Shown here: positions 28,022-38,208 of the stretch, one piece after another | Position numbering within the stretch: position 1 is the stretch's first letter | Layout of the letters: each line of letters begins with the position of its first letter | From: Acidobacteriota bacterium | GTDB taxonomy: Bacteria > Acidobacteriota > Terriglobia > UBA7540 | Assembly: GCA_902812365.1 (NCBI GenBank) | Contig: CADDZC010000007.1 | Location: 1 to 64,000, forward strand | Direction of reading: 5' to 3' | DNA: 64,000 nucleotides | Program-made: the position numbers and the translations under genes | The notes under the pieces: generated by a model | Told to the model about the DNA's origin: nothing | Seen by the model: only the letters and a program-made list of their open reading frames with translations | Databases searched by the model: none

Positions 28022-28405
28022 TCACTGCGCCGCCTCCTGCATGATTTGGAAAATGAGCGATTCCACCTCTGCGGCCATAGTCATCAGTTCCGGGGTGTGG
28101 TACATTTCGATCATGGCGGTTGGCCGCAGGGTGGCCAGCGTGACGTCCGGCCCGTCACGGTAGACGGAAATCCGGCAAGGGAGGGCGGTCGAAATTTCCG
28201 GGTTCGCTTCGAGCACCCGCTTGGCCTGTTGCGGATTGCAGACTTCAAAAATCAGGCAGTCGCCGCCGAACTCCACCCCCTTTTCTTTCAGCTTTGCTTT
28301 CAAATCGTGAACCGCCATGACGCCGAATTGGTGTTTCTGGGCAGCCGCTTCGAGGTCACGGCCGACTTGGGAAATCGACTTTGTTGACTTCACGCGGTAA
28401 AGCAT
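28022..28405 (-). CDS. DUF302 family protein
   Basis: A 127-residue soluble protein. The ATG at 28405 has AGGAGAG upstream. DUF302 signature: FGVMAVHDLKAKLKEKGVEF, then IFEVCNPQQAKRVLEANPEI, and LPCRISVYRDG. The family's biochemical role is unknown; members often occur next to RND pumps and DUF2892 proteins in bacteria handling sulfur or metals. It is the last gene in the operon that begins at 35447; the hairpin at 28498-28526 lies before it. Confidence 0.85.
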   Translation of the reverse strand: MLYRVKSTKSISQVGRDLEAAAQKHQFGVMAVHDLKAKLKEKGVEFGGDCLIFEVCNPQQAKRVLEANPEISTALPCRISVYRDGPDVTLATLRPTAMIEMYHTPELMTMAAEVESLIFQIMQEAAQ

Positions 28406-28497
28406 TGAACACTCTCCTTTTGTCCGAGGAGCCGCACCCGTGCTTCTGAGACACTTGGCGTGGCTTTCCGAGAACGCTGCAGCCGGTCATGATCCTG

Positions 28498-28526
28498 GCC
28501 CCGGCAACGTTTCACGCTGCCGGGGC
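28498..28526 (-). terminator. Strong GC hairpin between DUF2892 and DUF302 genes
   Basis: GCCCCGGCA (28498-28506) pairs perfectly with TGCCGGGGC (28518-28526) across an 11-base loop. It lies 20 bases after the DUF2892 stop. No T-run follows in either direction, so it may attenuate rather than end transcription. Confidence 0.5.
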
Positions 28527-28545
28527 ATACGCTATCTAGCGGGTT

Positions 28546-28734
28546 TTATGCCCGAACGCCAAGCCTGCGCAGAAAGGCCATCATTGGGCACCAGTTGGTG
28601 AACGCCGACTGCATCAGGTTTAGCCCCACAAAGGCCGTGAACAAGAACCACTTGGTGTTGACATAATAGCCGAGCAACAACGTTGCCAGCACAAACGCTC
28701 CGGCAATCAGCCGAAGCCATCGATTGAGATCCAT
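28546..28734 (-). CDS. DUF2892 (YgaP transmembrane domain) small membrane protein
   Basis: A 62-residue protein with one or two hydrophobic segments (WLRLIAGAFVLATLLLGYYV and WFLFTAFVGLNLMQSAFTNW) and a conserved Cys in NWCPMMAFLRRLG, the DUF2892 hallmark. In E. coli the same domain forms the membrane part of the sulfurtransferase YgaP; here there is no rhodanese domain. AGGAGG upstream of the start. Confidence 0.85.
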   Translation of the reverse strand: MDLNRWLRLIAGAFVLATLLLGYYVNTKWFLFTAFVGLNLMQSAFTNWCPMMAFLRRLGVRA

Positions 28735-28773
28735 GACATCCTCCTGAATGAATTGAGCCTTCGGTTTACCGTT

Positions 28774-31700
28774 TCATGGTGTTATACCTTTCCGGCTTAA
28801 GCGCCGGGCGTTTAAGTAATAAAGTATGGGAACCGCGAGTTGTGAAATCAGGGTGGAAGCGATTGCCCCGGCCATCAGGGAAATCGCCAACCCTTGAAAG
28901 ATCGGGTCGAACAAGATGACGAACGCTCCGGCGACCACGGCCGCCGCGGTCAGCAGAATCGGCCGAAAGCGCACGGCCCCGGCGTCCACCACGGCTTCTT
29001 GGAGCGGTATTCCCTGCGCGAGTCGGAGTTCGACAAAATCGACCACAATAATGGAGTTGCGAACAATGATGCCGGCGAGGGCAATGAAACCGATGATGGA
29101 CGTGGCGGTGAAGAACGCCCCCATCAGGGCATGGGCCGGCAAAATGCCGATCAAGGTGAGCGGGATCGGAGCCATAATCACCAGCGGCACGCTCAACGAT
29201 TGGAACCAGCCGACGACAATGAGGTAGATCAGGATCAGGGCCACCAGGAATGCAGAGCCCAAGTCGCGGAAAACCTCGGAGGTGATTTGCCATTCGCCAT
29301 CCCATTTCATGGTGTATTGAGTGGCGAGAAATGGCGGCTGGGTGAGATACCGTGTCACCGTGGCGCCGTTGGGATCCCGCAGATTGTCCATTTCTTTTGC
29401 CAACCGAATCATGGCATACACCGGGCTCTCTGCGCCGCCCGCTACGTCTCCAGTCACATAAACCACCGGCTTCAAGTTCTTGTGAAAAATCGTCGGTTCG
29501 ATGGTCGCCGGATCAACAGCGGTGAGCTCACTCAAAGGCACCAGCGCCCCACGGTCTGAAACCACGCGAATCTGGCCGAGCTTACTCTCTCCTGACCGCG
29601 CTGCCCGGGGCAGCTGCATGATGATGTCGACGTCTTCCCGCTCGTTCGGGAGGTGAACGATGCCGGCGACGGCACCGCTCACCGCCATCTGCAGCGTGCG
29701 CGCAATCTGCTCCGCTGAAACGCCGGTCAGGGCGGCTTTACGCCGGTCCACCACGAACCGCAGACGGCTCTCCGGAGCCTCGACGCTCCAATCCACATCC
29801 ACGACGCCCGGGGTCTTCTGGTAATCCGCCAGAATCTGCCGCGCTACTTGGATTTGTCCGCGGTAGCTCGGGCCGTAGATCTCCGAGACGAGCGTCTGCA
29901 TCACGGGAGGACCGGGTGGAATTTCGGCGATCTTCAGCTTGGCCCCATATCGGAAACCGATGGGATCAATCAGCCGGCGTATGCGCCTGGCAATGTCATG
30001 ACTCTGGTCTGGCCGTTGATCTTTTGGGAGCAGATCGACGTAAATCTCGGCTTGATTCGGTCCCCCACGCAGGAAGTAGTGCCGCACTAGCCCGTTGAAA
30101 TCGTAAGGCGCTGCCGTGCCGATATAATTGACGTAATCGGTTACAGCCGGGTCAGCCGCAATCCGCTGAGCGATCTCGCGGGTGACGAAAGCGGTTTGCT
30201 CGAGCGTGGTGCCTTCCGGCATATCAACGATCACCTGAAATTCGCTCTTGTTATCAAAGGGCAGCATTTTGACCAGTACGACCTTGGCGAGCGGCAGAAC
30301 CATTACGGCCAGTAACAGCAGGGTGACAGCGGCCAGAAAGGCAGCCCGCTTTCTGCGGCTTACGATCAGCGGCGTTACCATGCGGCGGAAGAGGCGCTGC
30401 ATCCAGTCCTGCCCGGAAGCTTCCTCCTCGCCGGCCTGGCGCGCCTCGCGCTTGAGCAGGCGCAGCGCCGCCCATGGCGAGAGGACAAAAGCCACCAGCA
30501 GAGAAAACAGCATGGCGATTGATGCCCCGACGGGAATGGGGCGCATGTAGGGTCCCATCAGTCCGCCCACGAACGCCATCGGCAGAACCGCCGCGATCAC
30601 CGTAAAGGTGGCAAGAATCGTCGGGTTGCCCACTTCATCCACCGCTTCCACCGCCACCTCTACGAGAGGGCGGCCGTGATTTTGCGGCAGGTGGAAGTGC
30701 CGCGCGATGTTTTCCACCACCACAATCGCGTCATCCACCAGGATGCCAATGGAGAAGATAAGGGCAAACAAAGTGACGCGGTTCAGCGTGTAGCCGTATA
30801 TGTAGAAGATAAACAGCGCAAAGGCCAGCGTGACCGGAACCGCGGCGAGCACCACCAGCGAGGGCCGCCAGCCGAGAGCGAGGGCCACCAGCAGGGTCAC
30901 GGAGACAGTGGCGAGCAGCAGATGTTCTAAAAGCTCGCTGGACTTTTCTTGAGCGGTGGCCCCATAATTGCGCGTAACCGTCAGTTTCACGCCGGCCGGG
31001 ATCACGCTTCCCTGCAGCCCGTTCACCATATCAAGAACGCGGTTGGCAACAACCACCGCATTGGTGCCCTGCCGCTTCGCAACCGTAAGGGTGACGGCGT
31101 TGAATGCGCCAGCGGGATCACTGGGCCGTTTTGAAGTGCCTTGCCCAAATCCGAACAGAACGTAGCTGGACGGCTCGGCGGGGCCGTCCTCGATGGCGGC
31201 TACATCCCGAAGGTAGACGGGGCGGCCTTGGGCAACTCCAACCACAACCTGGCCCACATCATCGGCGCTGCGCAAAAAGGCTCCAGCCTCGACGCGGTAT
31301 TCGCGGTTGCCGGCAGCGAATTCCCCCGCCTGAAGCTGTTGGTTATCCTGGCTGAGTAGAGGATAAATGGTCGCGGGGGCCACATGGTAAGCGGCCATTC
31401 TGGCCGGATCCACCAGCACGCGGATCTCGCGTCTCTGGCCGCCGATGATCTGCGTGCGGGAAACATCTTGGATCGTCTCAACCTGCCGCTCCGCCTCGGC
31501 TGCCACCCGCCGCAACTGGTAGGCGTCATACTGGCGGCTCCAGAAGGTCAGCGCCAGGATGGGCACATCATATATGGACCGAGGTTTGACCAGGGGCTTG
31601 GAGGCCCCGGGCGGGATGATGTCAAAGTGGGAGTAGAGCTTGTCGTAGAGCTTAACGAGCGATGGCTCCATGTTTTCTCCCACCTCGAAACGGGCCGTCA

Positions 31701-31989
31701 CCAGGGCCTGGCCCGGCTGGCTGGCCGAGTAAACATACTTGACACCCGGAATTCCCCAGACCAGCTTCTCCAGGGGAGTTGTTACTCGTTCTTCCACCTC
31801 CTTGGCGCTCGCCCCGGGCATGGCCACAAAGATGTCCATCATCGGTACCACAATTTGCGGGTCTTCCTCGCGCGGGGTCTCCATAATGGCCAAGGCGCCG
31901 AGCAGGATGGCGAAAATCATCACCAGGGGCGTCAGTTTGGAATTGATGAAGGCGCGCGCTACGCGGCCTGCCAGCCCGAGGCTTTTCAT
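28774..31989 (-). CDS. RND-family efflux permease
   Basis: A 1071-residue inner-membrane proton-driven pump with two halves of six helices plus large periplasmic loops. The proton-relay pair is in [17 protein letters not shown] and the MMPL-type helix [20 protein letters not shown] precedes it. The N-terminus ([20 protein letters not shown]) and [11 protein letters not shown] place it in the AcrB/CzcA superfamily; a heavy-metal-type (HME) or drug-type (HAE) assignment is not secure. The ATG overlaps the adaptor stop (ATGA), so they are translated together. The substrate is unknown, though the DUF2892/DUF302 neighbours suggest sulfur or metal stress. Confidence 0.93.
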   Translation of the reverse strand: MKSLGLAGRVARAFINSKLTPLVMIFAILLGALAIMETPREEDPQIVVPMMDIFVAMPGASAKEVEERVTTPLEKLVWGIPGVKYVYSASQPGQALVTARFEVGENMEPSLVKLYDKLYSHFDIIPPGASKPLVKPRSIYDVPILALTFWSRQYDAYQLRRVAAEAERQVETIQDVSRTQIIGGQRREIRVLVDPARMAAYHVAPATIYPLLSQDNQQLQAGEFAAGNREYRVEAGAFLRSADDVGQVVVGVAQGRPVYLRDVAAIEDGPAEPSSYVLFGFGQGTSKRPSDPAGAFNAVTLTVAKRQGTNAVVVANRVLDMVNGLQGSVIPAGVKLTVTRNYGATAQEKSSELLEHLLLATVSVTLLVALALGWRPSLVVLAAVPVTLAFALFIFYIYGYTLNRVTLFALIFSIGILVDDAIVVVENIARHFHLPQNHGRPLVEVAVEAVDEVGNPTILATFTVIAAVLPMAFVGGLMGPYMRPIPVGASIAMLFSLLVAFVLSPWAALRLLKREARQAGEEEASGQDWMQRLFRRMVTPLIVSRRKRAAFLAAVTLLLLAVMVLPLAKVVLVKMLPFDNKSEFQVIVDMPEGTTLEQTAFVTREIAQRIAADPAVTDYVNYIGTAAPYDFNGLVRHYFLRGGPNQAEIYVDLLPKDQRPDQSHDIARRIRRLIDPIGFRYGAKLKIAEIPPGPPVMQTLVSEIYGPSYRGQIQVARQILADYQKTPGVVDVDWSVEAPESRLRFVVDRRKAALTGVSAEQIARTLQMAVSGAVAGIVHLPNEREDVDIIMQLPRAARSGESKLGQIRVVSDRGALVPLSELTAVDPATIEPTIFHKNLKPVVYVTGDVAGGAESPVYAMIRLAKEMDNLRDPNGATVTRYLTQPPFLATQYTMKWDGEWQITSEVFRDLGSAFLVALILIYLIVVGWFQSLSVPLVIMAPIPLTLIGILPAHALMGAFFTATSIIGFIALAGIIVRNSIIVVDFVELRLAQGIPLQEAVVDAGAVRFRPILLTAAAVVAGAFVILFDPIFQGLAISLMAGAIASTLISQLAVPILYYLNARRLSRKGITP

Positions 31990-33137
31990 CGTGCCTCCAC
32001 CCGGTCGCCCGGCCGCAACTGATCCACCTTCGAGACCGCCACCCGGTCGCCGGGATTGAGCCCGGCAAGCACGGCCACGCGGTCTCCGGTCTCCTCGCCT
32101 GTTTTCACCAGCCGGTAGTCAAGCGTTCCCTGCGCGTCGGCCACGAAGAGTCCCACCAGTTCACCTTCGCTTCGAAGGGCACGCTGGGGAATGAGAACCT
32201 CCTCAGTTTCTCCAATCGGAAATTTCGCCGTGCCGTAACCGCCACTCTGACAGGCGCAGCCGGGTGGCAAACTGATTTTGACTGTAAAGGTGCGGCTGGA
32301 CGGGTCGGCCGCCGGAATGATTTCGGCAACCCGGCCGTTATAGGCTTGGCTGCTCACCGCCACCGGAACGGTCTCTCCTGTCCTGACGCGCGTCAGAAAT
32401 TGCTCCGGTAGGCTGGCTTCCAGACGGTAGTGCGAATCATCCTCGATGGTCAGCAACGGCGCGCCCGGCATCACGACGGTGCCGGCATCCACCGATTTAA
32501 CCGTCACCACGCCATTCAATGGCGACCTTACCCGCGCATAACTGAAGATCGTCTTGGCCCCGGACTGCTGGGCTCGCGCTTGCTGTATTTGTGCTTCCAG
32601 CTGCTGGATCCGCGCCTCAAGAGCCTGCTCATTGGCTAAGCTTGCCTGATAGCGTGTCCGGGCGCCGTCGAATTCCTGGCGGCTGACTGAGTTCTCAGCC
32701 AGAAGGCCTTGATAGCGTTGATAAGTGGCCTCGGCAAACTTCCGCTGCGCCGTGGCCGCTTGCAGGGCATGCCGGGCTTCCACGAGCCCCTCGGAAGCAG
32801 CATCAACGGCGGCCTCAGTGGCCGCCAGCTGAGACTGGAGCGCGCGTTCGTCAAGAACGGCCAGGAGTTCGCCTTTCCGAACTCGGTCGCCGGCCTTCAC
32901 CCGCATCGCCTGCACCGTTCCGCTGAGTTGGGAGCTTAAAACACTGGTATCGAGCGGCCGCACGGTACCCACGGCCTCATAAAGCTTCGGAACCGATTCG
33001 AGCTTGACTACCTCGAATGCCACGTCCGATACAATCCGGGCTGACGCGCCAGCCGGTTGACGCCCAACGCTGCATCCGAGCGCAAACAAAACCCCCGCCG
33101 AAATGACCAACCATCGAAGATGTGTTTTTCGGACCAT
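31986..33137 (-). CDS. RND efflux periplasmic adaptor lipoprotein
   Basis: A 383-residue membrane-fusion protein. The signal peptide ends in LLFALGC-like text (VLFALGC, Cys22), a lipobox. The lipoyl/biotinyl half-motifs are [20 protein letters not shown] and [20 protein letters not shown], separated by a long coiled-coil hairpin (about 105-205). C-terminal barrel domains follow. It links the RND pump to the TolC protein. The stop overlaps the pump's start. Confidence 0.93.
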   Translation of the reverse strand: MVRKTHLRWLVISAGVLFALGCSVGRQPAGASARIVSDVAFEVVKLESVPKLYEAVGTVRPLDTSVLSSQLSGTVQAMRVKAGDRVRKGELLAVLDERALQSQLAATEAAVDAASEGLVEARHALQAATAQRKFAEATYQRYQGLLAENSVSRQEFDGARTRYQASLANEQALEARIQQLEAQIQQARAQQSGAKTIFSYARVRSPLNGVVTVKSVDAGTVVMPGAPLLTIEDDSHYRLEASLPEQFLTRVRTGETVPVAVSSQAYNGRVAEIIPAADPSSRTFTVKISLPPGCACQSGGYGTAKFPIGETEEVLIPQRALRSEGELVGLFVADAQGTLDYRLVKTGEETGDRVAVLAGLNPGDRVAVSKVDQLRPGDRVEAR

Positions 33138-33160
33138 AACTCATTAACCCTCGCGGCCTT

Positions 33161-34558
33161 TCAGCGTGTTACCGCCGCAGAATCCGCTGCCAGCTGCCCC
33201 GTGGCGAGCTCCAGCGCGGCGTAACTCACACGATAGTCAAAGATGGCGTTCAGGTAGTTTTCTTCGGCGCGCGTACGGGCCGTCTCGGCTTGCAACAGGT
33301 CGGTGATCGTGATCAGGCCTGCGTCGTAGCGATTCTGAAGGATGCGCAGGCCGTCTGTAGCTTGTGAGACCGCCGCCCGTGCCACCTCGATGCGCTTGCC
33401 GGCAATGACCAAGTTGGAATACGCTTCGCGGACCTGGAGACGTACGTTAGAAATCAGGCTCGAAACCTCAGCGGCTGCCTCGCGCTGCTCGGCACGGGCG
33501 GCGGCGAGACGCGCGACATTCCGGCCGCCGTCAAATATATTGAACGCGAGCGTGGCTCCGGCGGTCCAGTTGTGCCCTCCCAAGCCGGTAAACGTCTGAT
33601 TGGCCGCTTCCCAGGAACTGAAGAGGCTGATGTGAGGAAGAAAGGCTGCGCGCGCCATACCGGCGGCGTTCTGGGCCCGCTGCTGGCCGAGTCGCGCCCC
33701 AACGAGGTCCGGCCGTAGAGTGAGGGCCTTCTGGTCGCGCTCGGCAAGCTCACCCGCCGGGAACTGAGTCTCGCTCAATCGTCCCGCAATCAGAGTGGAA
33801 GCGTCTTCGGCCAGGCCCATGGCCACATTGAGGGCGGCATGAGCCACGGCTTGCCGATTCTGGGAGGTTAAAAGATCCTCTTCGGTTTGAGCCAGTTGCG
33901 CCTGCGCGCTCAGCACGTCTGAAGAAACCGCAAGACCTTGTTGAAGCCTGGCCTGCGCCCGGTGGAGGTCGGACTTCGCCATGGCGACTGAGGCCTCAGC
34001 CACCCGCACGTTCTCCTTGGCCAATAGAAACCGCGTGTAAGCGTCGATAACCTGAAAGATCAGCTCCTGCTGGGTTCGCTGGCTTCGTTGCGCGGCTGCC
34101 TCCGCCTGCCAGCGCGCGTCGCGAATCCGGCGCGAGGTTTGCCCGCCATCATATATGGGGACGCTGCCGGTAAATTGCGTCAGGAAATTGTCGAGCGGCA
34201 AGGGCGCGTTCAACGCATTCAGTGCAAAGTCACTGGCGGTGAACTGACGTTGGGTCAACAGCGAGCCGAAAACATAGACGGGATTGTTGCCCCGCGTAAA
34301 CGCCTCAGAAAAGTCCAAGTGCGGATACCGGCTGGCCTTGGCTTCAGCAATCCCGTGTTGTACAGCCTCCGCGTAGGCTACCGCCGCTTTGACGGTGGGA
34401 TTATTCTTCAACGCCACGGTGACGGCTTCCGGCAGGGTCAACGGCCCAGAGTCAGGAGACTGAGCGAGCGCCGGCCGAAGTGACAGCACTACGGCCAACG
34501 CCAGTGGAATGGATTTCATTTTTCCGGTTAGACCATTCGGCGTGTCGTGGAGACTCAT
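33161..34558 (-). CDS. TolC-family outer-membrane efflux protein
   Basis: A 465-residue protein with two outer membrane efflux repeats: long coiled-coil helices (AQRSQRTQQELIFQVIDAYT and AAAEVSSLISNVRLQVREAY) and short strand pairs. The ATG at 34558 has AAGGAG 9 bases upstream and lies just after the UspA stop. Another in-frame ATG at 34519 would give a cleaner signal peptide (MKSIPLALAVVLSLRPALAQ), so the true start is uncertain. It is the outer channel for the RND pump. Confidence 0.92.
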   Translation of the reverse strand: MSLHDTPNGLTGKMKSIPLALAVVLSLRPALAQSPDSGPLTLPEAVTVALKNNPTVKAAVAYAEAVQHGIAEAKASRYPHLDFSEAFTRGNNPVYVFGSLLTQRQFTASDFALNALNAPLPLDNFLTQFTGSVPIYDGGQTSRRIRDARWQAEAAAQRSQRTQQELIFQVIDAYTRFLLAKENVRVAEASVAMAKSDLHRAQARLQQGLAVSSDVLSAQAQLAQTEEDLLTSQNRQAVAHAALNVAMGLAEDASTLIAGRLSETQFPAGELAERDQKALTLRPDLVGARLGQQRAQNAAGMARAAFLPHISLFSSWEAANQTFTGLGGHNWTAGATLAFNIFDGGRNVARLAAARAEQREAAAEVSSLISNVRLQVREAYSNLVIAGKRIEVARAAVSQATDGLRILQNRYDAGLITITDLLQAETARTRAEENYLNAIFDYRVSYAALELATGQLAADSAAVTR

Positions 34559-34559
34559 T

Positions 34560-35447
34560 TCAAGCCGCTCCTTGATCATGGACTCGGCTGATGACCGACA
34601 AAACGGGACGGGGCGAATTACGGATCACTGCCTCGGTGGTCGAGCCGAAAAGAATGCTGCTCAGCACGCTGCGCGGCCGGGCATCCACCACCACTAGATC
34701 CGGCCGAGATTCCTCGATGTAGGCGACGGCCTGGGCGGCTGGATCGCCGGTGCGCACGGACTCCTGGATCGAGCACCGGCCCGGCAGGTCCGGCGGAACC
34801 CAATCGCAGAGCTGCTGCCGGATATCACCCAGGCGAGCCGCGCTGCTCGCCCCAGCCGAAACCACGTGCAGAAGCACGAGCTCGGCTCCCGTCCTTTCCG
34901 CTAAACTGGCTGCATGCGCCAGTCCGGGGCCTGCGGCGTCCTTTAAATCCACCAGGTAAAGAATTCGCTTCAGCGTGTCCGGGACCGCTGCCGGGTGGAT
35001 TCGAGGCCCCACCGTAACCACCGGCATTTCCGCCTGCCGCAGGACGCTTTCCATCACCGAACCCAGCCGCAAACGGCTCAAGCCCGTTCGTCCGTGAGTG
35101 CCCATGGTCACCAGATCCACCTTAAAATTGCGAATCTCGCGGAAAATGACGGTGACCGGGTCGCCTTCCGTGAGCACTGAAATCCAGCGGATATCCGTTG
35201 GCAATTGTTTGGCTGCATACTCGTGAAGATACGCCCGCGCCGCCTTAGCGCCCTTGCGAAGCTGGGTTTCGAGGCTCTGCGTTTGGGCGGCCGTGAAATA
35301 CAGCGGTACCTCGAAACTCTGGGCGTGTAGTACCACAACTTCGGCATCGAAGGGCCTGGCCACGAGGGCCGCCACGCGCAGCGCGGCGGCCGAGGTTTCG
35401 CTGAAGTCGACCGGGCATAAAATGCGTTTGGGATTGAACGGTGTCAT
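34560..35447 (-). CDS. Universal stress protein, tandem UspA domains
   Basis: The ATG at 35447, preceded by GGCGGAGGAGAG, gives 295 residues; the longer frame upstream is not family-like. First UspA domain: PKRILCPVDFSETSAAALRV to TMGTHGRTGLSRLRLGSV. Second: LKRILYLVDLKDAAG to VVVDARPRSVLSSILFGSTT, where the binding loop is degenerate (ARPRS instead of TxGRxG). It is the first gene of an apparent operon with TolC, adaptor, pump, DUF2892 and DUF302, an uncommon partner for an RND pump. Confidence 0.92.
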   Translation of the reverse strand: MTPFNPKRILCPVDFSETSAAALRVAALVARPFDAEVVVLHAQSFEVPLYFTAAQTQSLETQLRKGAKAARAYLHEYAAKQLPTDIRWISVLTEGDPVTVIFREIRNFKVDLVTMGTHGRTGLSRLRLGSVMESVLRQAEMPVVTVGPRIHPAAVPDTLKRILYLVDLKDAAGPGLAHAASLAERTGAELVLLHVVSAGASSAARLGDIRQQLCDWVPPDLPGRCSIQESVRTGDPAAQAVAYIEESRPDLVVVDARPRSVLSSILFGSTTEAVIRNSPRPVLSVISRVHDQGAA

Positions 35448-35764
35448 CTCTCCTCCGCCGTCGATGCATGCGTTCCGTCCTGAGACGTAACCGGAAGCCC
35501 TGGAACTCGCGGCCTCTTCAACTGAAAATGCCTCTATCTCATTGCCACCCGGCTGTCCGGCGCGATCAGTGCCGCGTCCCTGTGAGCGGCCAAAGCTGCC
35601 CGCCTTCCATCGGATAAATGCAAAGGCCTGGAAAAGGTAACAAGTGCCGTCCTCCTGGCCTGAACAGCATTCGTCCCGGCGGGCTCCGGGCCGGAGCGGA
35701 TGTCCACACTTCGGTACAACTTGGAGAGGTAGCCAGCCGCTGCTACAATGTCCCAAGGCCAGCG

Positions 35765-36373
35765 ATGAACCAACGGATCTTCCAGGCTGTCGAACAGTTA
35801 AAGGCGGGTGACGCCGGCAGCTTCCGCAAGGCCCTGGAATCGCTGACGGGAACAGCGTTTGCCTTCGCCAAAAAGGTTTGTGGAAATGCGGACGATGCCG
35901 AGGATATTGCCCAGGAAACCATGCTTCAGTTGGTCCCTTCCGTCCATAAGTTCTCGGACGCTCGCCGGCTCGGCGTGTGGCTTTATAAGGTAGCCAAGAC
36001 GCGGTGCCTGATGAGCCGCCGAATGGGCAAGTTTGCCCCGGCTCGAATCCTTCGGTTGGATGACCGGATGCCTTCGCCCGCGGACGCAGCCCGCCTGGCG
36101 AAAAATCGGTGGCCCGTCAGTCCTGAGGAGGTCGTCCTGCGCGCCGAGTTGCGGGAGCAACTCGAACGCGCCATCCTCAAACTGCCGGAACGTTACCGCC
36201 TCGTGGTGGTGCTCCGGGACATCGAACAGCTTGATGTCCGCGAAACGGCCGCGGCGCTCGGAATTTCCCCGGCCGCTGTGAAGATGCGCTTGCACCGAGG
36301 ACGTATGTTTCTACGCAACGAATTGGATGAGTACTTGCATTCGTTATCCTCGAAGGACGGCCGCCGTGGCTAA
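35765..36373 (+). CDS. ECF-type RNA polymerase sigma factor
   Basis: A 202-residue sigma70-family factor. Region 2 reads AFAFAKKVCGNADDAEDIAQETMLQL and region 4 reads LPERYRLVVVLRDIEQLDV then AAALGISPAAVKMRLHRGRM, the ECF pattern with its helix-turn-helix. The ATG at 35765 was chosen because the family text begins there. The anti-sigma gene overlaps its last 8 bases. It is divergent from the UspA-RND operon and may regulate it, but no matching -35/-10 pair was identified. Confidence 0.93.
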   Translation: MNQRIFQAVEQLKAGDAGSFRKALESLTGTAFAFAKKVCGNADDAEDIAQETMLQLVPSVHKFSDARRLGVWLYKVAKTRCLMSRRMGKFAPARILRLDDRMPSPADAARLAKNRWPVSPEEVVLRAELREQLERAILKLPERYRLVVVLRDIEQLDVRETAAALGISPAAVKMRLHRGRMFLRNELDEYLHSLSSKDGRRG

Positions 36374-36677
36374 TCCAGGGTGTAGGGAGCTTTTTGCGGT
36401 GCTTTCCGAATTTTTAGACGGTGAGCTTTCGGCGGCAGATTGCCGGTGGCTGAAGCGACATCTGCGGGGTTGCCAACCCTGCCTGGCGTACCTCAAGACT
36501 CTGGAAACCACGGCCGGCGCCTGCCGAAAGCTGGGCGAGACGGGAACGGCGCCGCCCGAGTTGGTTCGCAGAATTCTGCGTCTCCTGCAAGATCAGAAGT
36601 TCCAAGGCTCTAACGGCGCGACGCCGCCCGGGAGAGCGCGCCGGTTCCGGCGAGTCTCAGGGAAGAATCGGTGTTGA
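36366..36677 (+). CDS. Anti-sigma factor with zinc-binding HxxxCxxC motif
   Basis: The GTG at 36366 gives 103 residues overlapping the sigma gene end. The zf-HC2 motif is CRELFAVLSEFLDGELSAAD followed by HLRGCQPC, with the His-x3-Cys-x2-Cys zinc site typical of ZAS anti-sigma factors, which can respond to thiol oxidation. No membrane helix follows, so it is a soluble ZAS protein that keeps the ECF factor inactive until a signal arrives. Confidence 0.88.
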   Translation: MANPGCRELFAVLSEFLDGELSAADCRWLKRHLRGCQPCLAYLKTLETTAGACRKLGETGTAPPELVRRILRLLQDQKFQGSNGATPPGRARRFRRVSGKNRC

Positions 36678-36861
36678 GCATCCAGCGGACTTGCCCTCGA
36701 CGCAGTTCGATGCTGCTCAAGCGGGGAGCCGCCGTGGTGGGAAGGAATGAAAGCCGACTGCATCGTTCCCACGGCGCCGCATTTCTGATCCATCGGACCC
36801 GCGAAGCGCCTGTTGGGAGGATGCGCGGTTTGGGAGGTTGATCGCCCCGCTGCCCACTGGC

Positions 36862-37788
36862 TCAGGCGGAGAACAGACTTCGGAGGACAAACCAGGCATT
36901 GGCCGGTCGCTCCGCCAGCCGCCGCATATACCAAGGGAACCAGCAACTTCCGTAGGTGATGAGCACCCGCACCTTCCATCCCTCTTGCGCCAGCCGGATT
37001 TGGTGCGCGGCTTCGATGCCGTAGAGCATCTGGAACTCTAAACTCTGGCGGTCGATTCCCTGAGCCCGTACGTAGTCAGTGATACGGGCGATTAGGCGGC
37101 GATCATGAGTCGCCATGGCGGCGCGAACGCGCGCACGACGGGCTTCCGGGCTGAGCAGTCGTCGGGCCAGGGCCCAGTAATTCTTGTCCACGTCGCGCTT
37201 TCTCGGAAAGGCCCGGTCCGCCGGTTCCCGGTACGCCCCTTTGACCAGCCGAATGGCCGCGCCCATCGGAAGCAGCGACTCTAGATCGTTCGCAGTGCGA
37301 TACAGATACGCTTGCAGACACACGCCGACGTTCGAATGCGCCTGCCGCGCCCGCCGGTACAGATCCAGCGTGGCCTCGACATAGGGGCTGGCCTCCATGT
37401 CGATCCACACCATCCTTTGGCCGGCGTGGACGATGATTTGCGTCAAGTTTTCGTAGCTCAGCGCCGGATCGATGTCGAGACCGAGCTGCGTCAGCTTGAC
37501 GGAAAGTTCCGTGTCGAGCTGACAGGCGCCAACGCGGTCGATCACGCCCAGGTAGTGCCGAGTGACGGCGGCGGCCTCCGTTCGGTCGGTCACATTTTCA
37601 CCGAGATACGTGAAGACGGTTTCAATGGAACGCTCGCGGAGCCGGGAGGCAGCGGCGAGAGCGTCCTCTACGGTCTCCCCCGGCATGAAACGTGACACTG
37701 CGCGGCGTACGCACCGGTAGCGCGGCGCTTGCTCCTTGAGCCATCGATTGCGTGAACAGGCGAGAAAAAAACTGCGTAAGATCGTCAC
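36862..37788 (-). CDS. Proline dehydrogenase
   Basis: The GTG at 37788 gives 308 residues, the usual length of monofunctional PRODH; the open frame extends 33 codons further. Family motifs of the FAD barrel: LRERSIETVFTYLGENVTDR, LDTELSVKLTQLGLDID, VWIDMEASPYVEATLDLYRR, RLVKGAYREPADRAFPRKRD VDKNY, and EFQMLYGIEAA. It oxidises proline to pyrroline-5-carboxylate and passes electrons to quinone. No partner P5C dehydrogenase lies beside it. Confidence 0.93.
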   Translation of the reverse strand: MTILRSFFLACSRNRWLKEQAPRYRCVRRAVSRFMPGETVEDALAAASRLRERSIETVFTYLGENVTDRTEAAAVTRHYLGVIDRVGACQLDTELSVKLTQLGLDIDPALSYENLTQIIVHAGQRMVWIDMEASPYVEATLDLYRRARQAHSNVGVCLQAYLYRTANDLESLLPMGAAIRLVKGAYREPADRAFPRKRDVDKNYWALARRLLSPEARRARVRAAMATHDRRLIARITDYVRAQGIDRQSLEFQMLYGIEAAHQIRLAQEGWKVRVLITYGSCWFPWYMRRLAERPANAWFVLRSLFSA

Positions 37789-38208
37789 TAGTCTCCGCTC
37801 GTTGCGTCCCGCGAATCTCAAAACGCCGCCTGATTCGCGCCCCGCGACGGCCGCTCTATTTAACTGCCAAAGGGTAATGCTGTTCAACCTGCCGGCTTCG
37901 GTTTCCGCGCGAGGTTGGTTCCTAAGCCGTTCGCATCACCGGACCTCGCCGCCATCGCCACCGGAAACAGCCGCGCCCGGCTGGACGGCTGATGAGGCCT
38001 TGCCCTGACCCCGCCGGCGGCTTTCGGAACGAGGTTGCCCGGAATGAAAGGGGAAGAAATAAAAATCAGCGAATTAGTTTGTTTAGGCATGGCGTCTAGC
38101 TGGTTGCCACTATTGCAACCTGGTTCCGATCTCGATAGGCTTCGCCGCGCGTCGGGTTTTGGGTCTCGAAGATGGTAAGAGCACTTCTGCTGGAGCACGG
38201 AGGTTTGT
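37789..38208. other. Intergenic stretch between divergent prodh and receptor genes
   Basis: No coding frame or RNA gene is recognisable. The only notable point is GCACGGAGG just before the receptor start at 38209, which is its ribosome-binding site. Confidence 0.4.
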
